Assembly (NCBI GenBank): GCA_900696485.1
Contig: CAADGG010000052.1
Coordinates: 1-50,433, forward strand
Length of the DNA: 50,433 nucleotides
Direction: 5' to 3'
Source: an uncultured Pseudomonadota bacterium
GTDB taxonomy: Bacteria > Myxococcota_A > UBA9160 > PR03
This document shows positions 1-7,370 of the stretch, in pieces. The notes beneath the pieces were generated by a model. That model saw only the letters and a program-made list of their open reading frames with translations. It did not search any database and was not told where the DNA came from. The position numbers were made by a program, and so were the translations under genes. Numbering within the stretch: position 1 is the stretch's first letter; each line of letters begins with the position of its first letter.

Positions 1-122
1 ATCCGGAGGCGGCCGTACCAAACCCGTACGCAGCGCCGAAGCTCGTCCGCCGAGGACATCGGCGCAGGGTGTGCTCCTCCCACCCGCCTCCGAACATCGT
101 CGGCCGATTTTCGGCAAGCCTG

Positions 123-857
123 TCAGAGTTCCAGCGTCAGGCCGTCGTCCGCGGTCTCGAGTTCGAGCCGGCCGCGCCGTTCCGCCATCGCCGGGCCCAG
201 GTGCGTGAGGAGGAGCCGACCGCAGGAGAAGCGGCCGGCACGAGCCGCCAGGGTGGTGTAGTCGAGGTGGTACTCGAAGCCGGGTTCGAAGAACGTGCAG
301 TCGGTGATGGCCAGGTCGGCCCCGGCGAGGCGTGTCGGCAATTCCTCGAACCAGCCGGTATCCCCGGTATACGCGAGAAGGCGGCGATCGGCCGCAACCC
401 GCAACCCGTGAGGTTGCGCTTCGGGCTGGTGGTAGGTCGCGAATGCGGCGATCCGGGCCGGACCGACGGTGAGTTCCCGGTCCGTATCGAGTTCGACGAA
501 GTGCAGCGGGAAGGGCAGCGTGCGACTCCCGAGCCCGAAGCCCATCGCTTCGGCGACGCCGCGAACGCGCGCTTCGACGCCCGGCGGACCGGCGATCCAC
601 AGCGCCTCCCGCCGCTGATCCTCGTGCACCGCGGCGAGCAGGAACAACGGCAGGCCGGCGAAATGATCGCCATGGAAGTGCGAGATGGCGATCGCGTCGA
701 TCGCCGCACGCTCGATGCCGAGCGCCGCGAGACCGGTCAGCGTCGTGGGCGCGCAGTCGAGCAGCAGCCCTCCGCTGCGCGCCTCGACGAAGATCGCGGA
801 CTGGCGGCGTCCGCCGGCGCCGAAGGCATCGCTGGTCCCGACGAAGACGACCCTCAC
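123..857 (-). CDS. RNase Z-like metallo-beta-lactamase fold hydrolase
   Basis: A 244-residue protein of the metallo-beta-lactamase superfamily, in the RNase Z/ElaC-like subgroup. The metal-binding motif HxHxDH is seen as SHFHGDHFAG at about residues 59-68. Further ligands fit the Asp in YTGDTGW and the His in LLLTHLG near the C-terminus. The N-terminal VVFVGTSDAFG matches the start of RNase Z-type proteins. The GTG start at 857 was chosen because it overlaps the stop of the upstream nucleotidyltransferase gene (GTGA), the coupling used throughout this window. The reading frame stays open further upstream but only by shadowing that gene. The protein is shorter than a typical RNase Z of about 300 residues, and whether it processes tRNA or hydrolyses a small molecule cannot be told. 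It is the last gene of a five-gene minus-strand run. Confidence 0.85.
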   Translation of the reverse strand: MRVVFVGTSDAFGAGGRRQSAIFVEARSGGLLLDCAPTTLTGLAALGIERAAIDAIAISHFHGDHFAGLPLFLLAAVHEDQRREALWIAGPPGVEARVRGVAEAMGFGLGSRTLPFPLHFVELDTDRELTVGPARIAAFATYHQPEAQPHGLRVAADRRLLAYTGDTGWFEELPTRLAGADLAITDCTFFEPGFEYHLDYTTLAARAGRFSCGRLLLTHLGPAMAERRGRLELETADDGLTLEL

Positions 858-1816
858 GGGGCGTTCCGCACCCGGCGGGGGGTGGTTCGCTCCCCTTCCG
901 ACTCGCAGCGATGGAAGCGACCGCCCGCGAAGACTCCGCCTTCCGCATGCAGTCCCTCCGGTACGAGTTCGTCGTTCCACACCACGGCGCGGCGCAGCCG
1001 CACGCCCGGCTCGAGCTTCGCGCCGGCGCCGATCACCAGTCCTGGCTCGATCCGTACGCCGAGCGCGCGCGCGCGACATGGCGCGTCGAAGTACGACACC
1101 GTCGGGAGTTCCAGATTGACGGCAAGGTACTCGGAGGGGGTGCCGACCGGCTCCCACAGCAGCGTCTCGCCCGAGAACCGCTCCCCGCGTAGATCCTGCG
1201 CACCGGAGGCGAGTTCCGGCGCCACCCAGTCGTCGAGGTGGTTGAAGACGCGCCGCGCCGGCAGCGAATCGAACGCGCGCCTTGCGAATACGTACACGCT
1301 CACGTTGACGCCGGCCTCGATCTCGCCGCCGAGGTCGAAGCGGCGGGCGATGCGCCGCATGCGCCCCTCGGAATCGAGTCCGATCGTCCCGAAGCGATCG
1401 CCGCGCGGATCGTCGCGCAGCGCGAGAGTCAGGCGGTCCCCGCGAGCCCGGTGTCGGGCGACGAGAGCCGACAGGTCGAAGTCGCAGATCATGTCTCCGG
1501 AGATCACGATGCTCGGATCACTCTCGCGCAGAAAGGGGGCCGCCCGGCGGATGCCGCCGCCGGTGTCGAGCAGGTCGGGTTCTTCGGAGAACCGGACCGC
1601 GAGGCCGGGCGGCGTCCACGCTTCGGCAGCCGCCCGCGTCGCGTGCGGGAGGTGGTGCAGGTTGAGCACGACCTCGCGGACGCCATGCCGCGCCAGCCAC
1701 GCGAGCGGCCACGCGACCAGCGGAATTCCGACGACCGGAAGCACCGGCTTCGGCCGCAGCGCCGAGAGCGGCTGCATCCGCGCGCCCAGTCCTGCCGCCA
1801 GGATCATCGCGCGCAT
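854..1816 (-). CDS. murU: Sugar-1-phosphate nucleotidyltransferase, MurU-like
   Basis: A 320-residue nucleotidyltransferase. The N-terminal signature LAAGLGARMQPLS followed by RPKPVLPV is the classic NTP-binding G-x-G-x-R-x11-KP motif, and SGDMICDFD supplies the metal-binding Asp. Residues to about 230 form the catalytic domain. The remainder (LGVRIEPGLVIGAGAKLEPG) looks like left-handed beta-helix turns, which short MurU proteins lack. The gene directly follows an AmgK-like kinase and overlaps it by 13 bp. In Pseudomonas AmgK and MurU act together to turn recycled MurNAc into UDP-MurNAc, so MurU is the best guess. A mannose-1-phosphate guanylyltransferase is the main alternative. The ATG at 1816 has a GGAG seven bases upstream. 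An in-frame ATG at 1807 would overlap the amgK stop exactly (ATGA). Confidence 0.8.
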   Translation of the reverse strand: MRAMILAAGLGARMQPLSALRPKPVLPVVGIPLVAWPLAWLARHGVREVVLNLHHLPHATRAAAEAWTPPGLAVRFSEEPDLLDTGGGIRRAAPFLRESDPSIVISGDMICDFDLSALVARHRARGDRLTLALRDDPRGDRFGTIGLDSEGRMRRIARRFDLGGEIEAGVNVSVYVFARRAFDSLPARRVFNHLDDWVAPELASGAQDLRGERFSGETLLWEPVGTPSEYLAVNLELPTVSYFDAPCRARALGVRIEPGLVIGAGAKLEPGVRLRRAVVWNDELVPEGLHAEGGVFAGGRFHRCESEGERTTPRRVRNAP

Positions 1817-2904
1817 GCGGCGTCTCCGGCGTCCGGAGGCGGGTCCGGTGGCGCGGCCCGGGCGGTGAGCGTCTCGAGGAGATCACCGAAGCGGGCGAGG
1901 CGAGGATCGCGCGGGGCGACGCGCTGCGCCGCCCGGCGCAGGTAGGCGAGGGTGGCGGGCACGAAGCGGAGCCAGCTCGCATCGCCACGTGCCGCGACTT
2001 CATGGAACAGCGCATGGTCCTTGGCCTTGCGCGCCAGCGTGAGCAGGTCGAAGCGTTCGGCGAACTCGCCGGCGGTGGGTGCGTCGGGGAGCTGGGGGCG
2101 GACGTGCTCGGCGAGCGCGTCCGCCTCGGCATCGTCGAGCACGACGTAGGAGTCGCGCAGCAGGCAGACCAGGTCGTACTCCGGAGGCGCCAGGAAGGCG
2201 CCTTGCAGGTCGATCAGGACGAGCCGCTCTCCGCCGGCCGAGGACGCGTCGTCGCGGAGCAGCAGGTTGGCGCTCTGGAAGTCGCGATGCGCCAGGCGTT
2301 GCGGCGCCGCCATCGTGGCCTCCGCGATCACCGCAAAGGCCGCGTCGACGACCGTCCGTTCGCCGGGAGTCGGGGGGCGGCCGAGTCCGATGGGCAGGCT
2401 CGAAGCCAGGAAACGGCGGGCCTTGGCGGTCAGCATCGCTTCGTCGAGTCGGCGCCGGAAAGCGGGCAAGCGCCCGGTCGGATCGGTGAGCCGTTGCAGC
2501 GCCGGCAGCCACGCGCAGGCCTCCCGGTACAGCGCCGTTCGCGCGCTCGCATCGAGCTCGGGAGCGACGTCGGCCAACGATCGGCGGCCGACGTCTTCGA
2601 GCAGGTCGATGCCCGCCGAGGCCGCCCCCCCGAGCCGCTTCGGGACCGGCAGGCCGTGCGCTTCGAGGAACGCGCGCGTCGGTTCGAGCGGCGGCTCCGG
2701 CAGCACGCCCGGCGCCGGGGCGCCGCGGTCGATCCGAGCGACACAGCGAGAGGTCAGGCCGCCGTCCAGTCGGAGTCGAAAGAAACGCCGATGGCCCAGT
2801 CCTCCGCGCAGGGGCTCGAGATCGACCAGCTCGGCACCCAGCTCGCGGCGCACGAGCGCACGGAGTTCAGCGGCGAGCACGGCTTCGTCTCGGGCCGTCG
2901 TCAC
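1804..2904 (-). CDS. amgK: Aminoglycoside phosphotransferase-fold sugar kinase, AmgK-like
   Basis: A 366-residue APH/choline-kinase-fold phosphotransferase. The catalytic loop is seen as LAHRDFQSANLLL (Asp base and Asn metal ligand) and the metal-binding segment as VLIDLQGAFLAPPEYDL. The N-terminal lobe contains a glycine-rich turn (LEPLRGGLGHRRFFRL). The GTG start at 2904 overlaps the stop of the upstream SpmAB gene (GTGA); the frame is open further upstream only as an antisense-like shadow of that gene. Because it sits directly before a MurU-type nucleotidyltransferase, the likely role is cytoplasmic anomeric phosphorylation of MurNAc or GlcNAc in peptidoglycan recycling. This is inferred from gene pairing and family. 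Resistance to aminoglycosides is not implied. Confidence 0.8.
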   Translation of the reverse strand: MTTARDEAVLAAELRALVRRELGAELVDLEPLRGGLGHRRFFRLRLDGGLTSRCVARIDRGAPAPGVLPEPPLEPTRAFLEAHGLPVPKRLGGAASAGIDLLEDVGRRSLADVAPELDASARTALYREACAWLPALQRLTDPTGRLPAFRRRLDEAMLTAKARRFLASSLPIGLGRPPTPGERTVVDAAFAVIAEATMAAPQRLAHRDFQSANLLLRDDASSAGGERLVLIDLQGAFLAPPEYDLVCLLRDSYVVLDDAEADALAEHVRPQLPDAPTAGEFAERFDLLTLARKAKDHALFHEVAARGDASWLRFVPATLAYLRRAAQRVAPRDPRLARFGDLLETLTARAAPPDPPPDAGDAACAR

Positions 2905-4211
2905 GGCAGCTCCGGAAACAGCCACCGACACGCCGCCGTCGCGACGACGAACGCCATCAGATCGCCGGCCAGCGCGGCGAACAGGATGTAGCGGGCGTCG
3001 CGGATCCGGGCGGCCCCGAGATACAGCGTGAGTACGTAGAAGGTCGTCTCGGTGGAGCCGTTCATCGTCCCGACCAGCACTCCGAGGAACGAGTCGACCC
3101 CGTGGGTCTGCATCAGCTCGACCATCACGCCGTAGGCGCCGGAGCCGGAGAGCGGGCGCAACAGCGCCATCGGCAACGCTTCGGCCGGGAACCCGAGCCG
3201 TCCGGTGACCGGGTCGATGGCCGACACCATCAGCTCGAGCGCCCCGCTCGCGCGCAACATCGCGAGCGCGGTCAGGATCATGACGAGGAACGGGATGATC
3301 CGGATCGCCACCTCGAGGCCCTCGCGGCCGCCCTCGACGGCGCGTTCGTAGACCGGCACGCGGCCGGCGAGGCCGATCAGCAGCAGCGCGGCGATGAAGA
3401 GGGGCAAGAACCAGCTCCCGAGGACATCCAGCAACGCGACACTCAGCGGGACGTCCGGATCGAGCTGCACGAGATGACGACCGAGGGCGAGGACGACCAG
3501 CAGCGCGAAGCCGGCGATGGTGGCGCGCGCGACCGGCGACATCGGGCCGCGGGGAGCGGGCAGCGGCGGCAGCTCGACGGTGGTTGCCGAGTCGAGCGCG
3601 TTGGCCGGCGTCTCGGGAGTTGCGCGCGGGGCGAAGATCGGGAGCCGGCGGAGCAGCAGACACATCGCGATCGCGGTCAGTGTCGAGGCGCTCGTCGCGA
3701 GCAACGTCGGCCCCCAGATGGCATCGGGCATCGTGGAGCCCAGGCCCGCGCGGATGGCGATCACGCCGGTGGGGAGCAGCGCCACGCTGGTCGCGTTGAT
3801 GGCAAGGAACAGCGCCATCGAGTCGCTGGCGGCGCCGGGCGTTCGATTCAGCTTGCCGAGTTCGACCATCGCCTTCAGGCCGAACGGCGTGGCGGCATTG
3901 CCGAGTCCCAGCACATTGGAGGCGAGGTTCATGATCATCGCGCCCATCGCCGGGTGGTCCTGCGGGACATCGGGAAACAATCGGCGCAGGACGGGCGCGA
4001 GCCAGCGCGCCACCGCGCGCAGCAACCCGCCATCCTGCGCAACACGCATCAGGCCGAGGAACAGCACCATCGCCCCGACGAGGTCGAGGACGATGCTGAC
4101 GCCGCTCTTGGCGCCCTCGAAGGCGGCGAGCTTCGTTGCGTCCATCCGTCCGGTGAACGCCGCGCAGACGACGGAGGCGAGGATCAATCCGAGCCAGATC
4201 GCGTTGAGCAA
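2901..4211 (-). CDS. SpmA-SpmB fusion (nucleoside recognition / spore maturation family membrane protein)
   Basis: A 436-residue polytopic membrane protein made of two Gate-type (nucleoside recognition) domains in tandem. The N-terminal half has SpmA hallmarks (MNLASNVLGLGNAATPFG, residues about 105-122, then MALFLAINATSVALLPTG). The C-terminal half has SpmB hallmarks (EVAIRIIPFLVMI, LRPLSGSGAYGVM, VGTMNGSTETTFYVL). In Bacillus these are two genes affecting spore cortex dehydration; fused or paired copies are common in non-sporulating Gram-negatives, where the role is uncertain. The TTG start at 4211 is preceded by GGGAGG four bases upstream. It lies between a lytic transglycosylase and an AmgK/MurU pair, so transport of a cell-wall turnover product is a reasonable guess, but no substrate can be read from sequence. 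Confidence 0.85.
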   Translation of the reverse strand: MLNAIWLGLILASVVCAAFTGRMDATKLAAFEGAKSGVSIVLDLVGAMVLFLGLMRVAQDGGLLRAVARWLAPVLRRLFPDVPQDHPAMGAMIMNLASNVLGLGNAATPFGLKAMVELGKLNRTPGAASDSMALFLAINATSVALLPTGVIAIRAGLGSTMPDAIWGPTLLATSASTLTAIAMCLLLRRLPIFAPRATPETPANALDSATTVELPPLPAPRGPMSPVARATIAGFALLVVLALGRHLVQLDPDVPLSVALLDVLGSWFLPLFIAALLLIGLAGRVPVYERAVEGGREGLEVAIRIIPFLVMILTALAMLRASGALELMVSAIDPVTGRLGFPAEALPMALLRPLSGSGAYGVMVELMQTHGVDSFLGVLVGTMNGSTETTFYVLTLYLGAARIRDARYILFAALAGDLMAFVVATAACRWLFPELP

Positions 4212-4382
4212 CGCACCTCCCAGGAACGGCTCGAGATTCTCGCGCGAGCAGGCGCACGGGGGAGGCTCACGGGGGACGCACGCACGCCGTCCGATCGCTG
4301 GCAGAAGCTGGAGGACCCGCTCCGCGCCGTCAAGGGTTGCGGCACCCTCACGGTCGAAGCGATCGGCCCCGCGCCAGAGGGC
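4212..4382. other. Intergenic, nothing recognised
   Basis: This 171-bp gap separates the lytic transglycosylase from the SpmAB homologue on the minus strand. Apart from the GGGAGG ribosome binding site of the latter I see no promoter, terminator or small gene. Confidence 0.4.
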
Positions 4383-4994
4383 TCACGAGTCCGTGCGGCG
4401 TCCGTTCGAATAGGCGTCGAGCACGCGCTCGACGTAGGTGACCGGCAGCACCGTGCCGTTGCGCAGGCGCGCATCGATCTCGCCGGGACCCCAGTTGTAG
4501 GCAGCGAGGGCGGCGCGCACGTTGGCGTAGCGATCGATCAGCTCCCGCAGGTAGGCCACACCGATCCGCACGTTGGCGCGAGGATCGAAGAGCGTCTGGG
4601 GCCCGCGCCAGCCGATCCCGAGACGCCGGGCCACGGGAGCGCCGGTGCTGGGCAGGATCTGCATCAGGCCGAGGGCGCCGACGGGAGAGACGGCATAGGG
4701 ATCGAAGCGGCTCTCCACCTCGATCACCGCCAGGACGAAGGCCGGCGGCAGATCGTGTTCCCGGCTGGCCGCGACGAGCGCCGATGCCAGGGCATCACAT
4801 TCGGTGGCTCCGATCTGGCGATCCAAGGGCACCAGCTGCGCACGAACGGCTTCGACATCCGGATCGTCGACTTCCGCACGCGACAGCGCCGCGTCCGATC
4901 CAAACGGCTCAGGCGCGCGCGCGCACGGCGCAGCGATCAGCAGCACGGCCGCGAACCACAGGAGCGTGGGCGCACGAGATTCTCGACGTGCCAT
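4383..4994 (-). CDS. Lytic transglycosylase (SLT family)
   Basis: A 203-residue exported lytic transglycosylase that would cleave the MurNAc-GlcNAc bond of peptidoglycan in the periplasm. An N-terminal basic stretch and hydrophobic run (TLLWFAAVLLIAAPCARA) form the signal peptide; the Cys there is not in a good lipobox. The catalytic Glu is in VIEVESRFDPYAVSPVGA, followed by GLMQILPST and later AALAAYNWGPG, the three hallmark SLT motifs. The ATG at 4994 was chosen because GGAGG lies a suitable distance upstream; an upstream ATG at 5051 lacks this and would bury the signal peptide. It heads the minus-strand run that contains AmgK/MurU-like genes, which suits a role in generating turnover products for recycling. 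Its 5' region holds the 13-bp tandem repeat. Confidence 0.9.
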   Translation of the reverse strand: MARRESRAPTLLWFAAVLLIAAPCARAPEPFGSDAALSRAEVDDPDVEAVRAQLVPLDRQIGATECDALASALVAASREHDLPPAFVLAVIEVESRFDPYAVSPVGALGLMQILPSTGAPVARRLGIGWRGPQTLFDPRANVRIGVAYLRELIDRYANVRAALAAYNWGPGEIDARLRNGTVLPVTYVERVLDAYSNGRRTDS

Positions 4995-5087
4995 CGGGTC
5001 GACCTCCGATCGCTCGCTCGAAGGCGGCCAGCGCCTCGAGGATCGGGTCATTCGATCCTCGCGCCGTTCGCTCCCGAGACGATCTCA

Positions 5088-5178
5088 TCGAGCGAGCTTA
5101 CCGAGCGAACATACCGAGCGAACATACCGAGCGAACATACCGAGCGAACATACCGAGCGAACATACCGAGCGAGCTTA
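5088..5178. repeat. 13-bp tandem repeat, seven units
   Basis: Five perfect copies of CCGAGCGAACATA run from 5101 to 5165 without spacers, flanked by a variant copy on each side ending in GAGCTTA (5088-5100 and 5166-5178). The array lies about 95-185 bp upstream of the lytic transglycosylase start. The unit length is not a multiple of three and no gene covers it. It may be a polymorphic (VNTR-type) element or a cluster of binding sites upstream of the cell-wall operon. Confidence 0.9.
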
Positions 5179-5401
5179 CCGAGAACGAAGCAAATCGCGT
5201 GCCCGGAGGGCCGCGAGGTCGGGGGAGGGTAGGCGATCAGGGACGATCGACCAAGGGACTGCGCATCCGGCGCTGTGAAGGGACTTGCGTGGGTGCAGAG
5301 AAGGGAAGTTCGAGAAGGGAACGCGGTTTCCAGATAGAACTCTCGCGACACTCATTCCGCTGTTCGACAAACCGGCGAGCGCGAAACGTCCGCACCGACA
5401 A
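5179..5401. other. Intergenic, no gene recognised
   Basis: Between the tandem repeat and the hairpin there is no open frame with coding character on either strand and no clear promoter. It may contain the promoter of the minus-strand transglycosylase operon, but I cannot place it. Confidence 0.4.
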
Positions 5402-5431
5402 GGCCCACGGGGATCGTCGTCCCCGTGGGCC
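5402..5431 (-). terminator. Perfect 12-bp hairpin after the XRE regulator
   Basis: GGCCCACGGGGA at 5402-5413 pairs perfectly with TCCCCGTGGGCC at 5420-5431 across a 6-base loop. It begins 12 bases beyond the stop of the minus-strand regulator gene, where an intrinsic terminator is expected. The following T-rich stretch on the minus strand is weak (TTGTCGG), so termination strength is uncertain. Confidence 0.65.
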
Positions 5432-5443
5432 CCGGGGCATGAA

Positions 5444-5686
5444 TCAGCGCGCTCGGCTCTGCATCTTGCCCTTGCCGAGCAGGAGCCAGTCGAGCGACAC
5501 GTTTTCCTTGACCGCTAGCGTGATCAGGAAGTCCGCGTGGGGGGTCGTCCCGTTCTCGTAGCGATTCACGTTTTGCTGGAAGACGCCGAGTTCGCGCGCG
5601 AATTGGCGCTGCGAACGATCTCCACGCACCTGGGCGAGGCGATCCGGCAGCTTCTTCTTGATCCGTTCGATGGCCGCAGAGGTCAT
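5444..5686 (-). CDS. Small XRE-family helix-turn-helix regulator
   Basis: An 80-residue protein that is almost entirely a Cro/C1-type DNA-binding domain. The helix-turn-helix is seen as SQRQFARELGVFQQNVNRYE (about residues 25-44), followed by the typical ISLDWLLLGKG-like end (here VSLDWLLLGKGKM). The ATG at 5686 was chosen because it begins just before the domain; upstream frame has low-complexity, antisense-like character. It stands alone between non-coding stretches, with a strong hairpin right after its stop, so it is probably monocistronic. Such orphan regulators often control themselves or an adjacent gene; the target cannot be read. The 152-residue longer frame is not supported. Confidence 0.8.
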   Translation of the reverse strand: MTSAAIERIKKKLPDRLAQVRGDRSQRQFARELGVFQQNVNRYENGTTPHADFLITLAVKENVSLDWLLLGKGKMQSRAR

Positions 5687-6204
5687 GAGTTTCGTTTTCT
5701 CCCGTACAGTTGGCTGAAGGAACGAGTGGAATGAAAGAGCTGGACGGTGGCCTGAGGGGCAGAGGGAAGGTCGTGTTCGATGCTGGATGGCGCTTGGGCG
5801 TCGAAGGAGGGCTCTCGCATCTCTCACCAGCCGCCGAGTTCTCGACGCCTCGTCAGCCCGCCGGCACCGGGCACGAAGCGAGTCGCCGAGCACGCCGAGC
5901 ACGCAGAGAACACCGAGCGGACTCCCTCACTCACCAAATAGCGTCCCCTTGTGCGCGTCCCCTCACTCACCGAATAGCGTCATGATAGAGAAGTTGCGAG
6001 ACAAGGCAACGCTGCTTGCGGTGTCACGAGAGTTGGCTCCACATGCGTTTGCCGACCGCATGACGCTCCGTTCATCCGGTTGCTACGACGGAAAGCGTCC
6101 CGGCCGTGACGGCGGGCACTCGAAACGCTGCGCATGCGGAGCGAGAGCACGCGGTCTCGAGGGCAGCGGATGACGCGGTGTGTCCATCGGAAAAGGCCGT
6201 TCCG
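5687..6204. other. Intergenic region with short direct repeats
   Basis: About 520 bp with no gene I can support. It contains a 22-bp direct repeat (separate entry) and a GAGCACGCC repeat near 5887-5904. It must hold the promoters for the leftward XRE gene and the rightward rsmD operon, but no clean -35/-10 pair could be placed. Confidence 0.5.
5924..5981. repeat. 22-bp direct repeat, two copies 36 bp apart
   Basis: CCCTCACTCACC followed by RAATAGCGTC occurs at 5924-5945 and again at 5960-5981 with a single A/G difference. It lies in the non-coding region between the XRE gene and rsmD. It could be an operator pair or a remnant of a small mobile repeat. Confidence 0.75.
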
Positions 6205-6798
6205 GTGCGGGTGATCGGCGGGTGCTTCCGCGGCCGGCGGCTGCGCGTGCCGGTCGCGGGCGTCCGGCCGACCGGAGATCGGGTACGAGAAGCCGTGTTC
6301 GGTCGGCTCGGAGATCTCGACCAGACGCGCGTCCTCGACCTGTTCGCGGGCTCCGGGGCGCTCGGAATCGAGGCGGTTTCGCGCGGGGCCACGTCGGTGG
6401 TCTTCGTCGAGCGCTCGGCGGCGGCCGCGGCGGTGATCCGCACGAACCTGGCAAGCCTCTCGATCGAGCGCTCGGCGCGGGTCTTGCGCGGTGACACCGT
6501 CGCAGTCTTGCGACGGCTGGCCCGCTCGGAGGATCGCTTCGATCTGGCGTTCCTCGATCCGCCGTGGGCCGAGCCGACCGAGCCGGAACGGACCTTGCGC
6601 GTCCTCGCGGGCTCCGGGCTCCTGGCTCCCGGGGCCAGACTGGTGGTCGAGACCAGCCGGGGCCGGTCTGCTGGAGAAGCCCCCGGACTCGTGAAGCTCG
6701 ACGAACGCCGCTACGGCGATACCGTGATCCACCGTTTGGCCCTTGCCGACGAGCTGTCTTCGGACGACCCGAAACCTTCGGACGACCCGAAAGGATGA
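6205..6798 (+). CDS. rsmD: 16S rRNA (guanine966-N2)-methyltransferase RsmD
   Basis: A 197-residue class I methyltransferase that modifies G966 of 16S rRNA using S-adenosylmethionine. The N-terminus VRVIGGCFRGRRL is the typical RsmD opening, which is why the GTG at 6205, preceded by GGAAAAGG, was chosen. An in-frame ATG at 6106 would add 33 residues without family resemblance. Motif I is LDLFAGSGALGIEA and the catalytic motif is LDPPWAEP, a DPPW variant of the family's DPPY/F. The end of the gene carries an 18-bp duplication encoding SDDPKP then SDDPKG. It is followed immediately by coaD, the common rsmD-coaD arrangement. Confidence 0.92.
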   Translation: MRVIGGCFRGRRLRVPVAGVRPTGDRVREAVFGRLGDLDQTRVLDLFAGSGALGIEAVSRGATSVVFVERSAAAAAVIRTNLASLSIERSARVLRGDTVAVLRRLARSEDRFDLAFLDPPWAEPTEPERTLRVLAGSGLLAPGARLVVETSRGRSAGEAPGLVKLDERRYGDTVIHRLALADELSSDDPKPSDDPKG

Positions 6799-6845
6799 CA
6801 GCCGCGTCGCAAGGGAGGGACGGAAACGAGAGGAGGTCGGTGGTC

Positions 6846-7370
6846 GTGACAGGGGATTCCGAAGAGGCGGCGCCGCCGCACAGGATCGGTCGAGCGCTGT
6901 TCGCGGCGAGCTTCGATCCGCTGACCAATGGACATCTGGATCTGATCCATCGCACGCAGGCGACGTTTCCCGAACTCGTCGTCGCCGTGGCGCGCAACGT
7001 CGCCAAGCAGGGCACGTTCTCCGTCGACGAACGGCTCGAGATCCTGCACACGGTGCTCGATGACGAGCCGGGGATCCGAATCACCGCGTTCGATGGCCTG
7101 CTCGTCGACTACGCCCGCGAGATCGGAGCCCGCGTGCTCGTACGCGGGCTGCGGGCCGTCTCCGACTTCGAGTACGAGTTCGAGATGGCGCTGATGAACA
7201 AGCGCATGTACCCGGAGATCGAGACGGTCTTCATGATGACCAGCCAGCAGTTCTTCTATGTGAGCTCGTCGCGTCTCAAGGAGCTGGTGCGCTTCGGGGC
7301 GAACGTGGGGGATTTCGTCCCGGCGATCGTCGCCCGCAAGCTCGAGGAAAAACTCGGCGGAGGCTCGTGA
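6846..7370 (+). CDS. coaD: Phosphopantetheine adenylyltransferase
   Basis: A 174-residue nucleotidyltransferase making dephospho-CoA from 4'-phosphopantetheine and ATP. The (T/H)xGH motif is seen in ASFDPLTNGHLDLI (about residues 21-34) and the ISSS-type motif as YVSSSRLKEL. The conserved VRGLRAVSDFEYEFEMA segment is also present. The GTG at 6846 was chosen because AGGAGG (6831-6836) lies nine bases upstream. The ATG at 6795 would overlap the rsmD stop (ATGA) but has no usable ribosome site and adds 17 non-conserved residues. The 3' end overlaps the phosphohexomutase start by 4 bp. Confidence 0.93.
   Translation: MTGDSEEAAPPHRIGRALFAASFDPLTNGHLDLIHRTQATFPELVVAVARNVAKQGTFSVDERLEILHTVLDDEPGIRITAFDGLLVDYAREIGARVLVRGLRAVSDFEYEFEMALMNKRMYPEIETVFMMTSQQFFYVSSSRLKELVRFGANVGDFVPAIVARKLEEKLGGGS

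Noticed and set aside
1804..2904. AmgK-like gene as an aminoglycoside resistance gene
   Set aside because: The fold is shared, but pairing with a MurU-like gene points to sugar phosphorylation, and no resistance-type neighbours are present.
5088..5178. Tandem repeats as a CRISPR array
   Set aside because: The units are 13 bp and directly adjacent without spacers; no cas genes nearby.
3102..5561. An 819-codon plus-strand frame covering SpmAB, the transglycosylase and the tandem repeat
   Set aside because: Opposite to two conserved proteins and running through the repeat array; composition is dominated by Arg, Glu and Gln.
6759..6792. Duplicated SDDPK coding repeat at the end of rsmD as a regulatory hairpin for coaD
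   Set aside because: Each copy can form a 5-bp stem, but it is short and coding; a simple duplication explains it.
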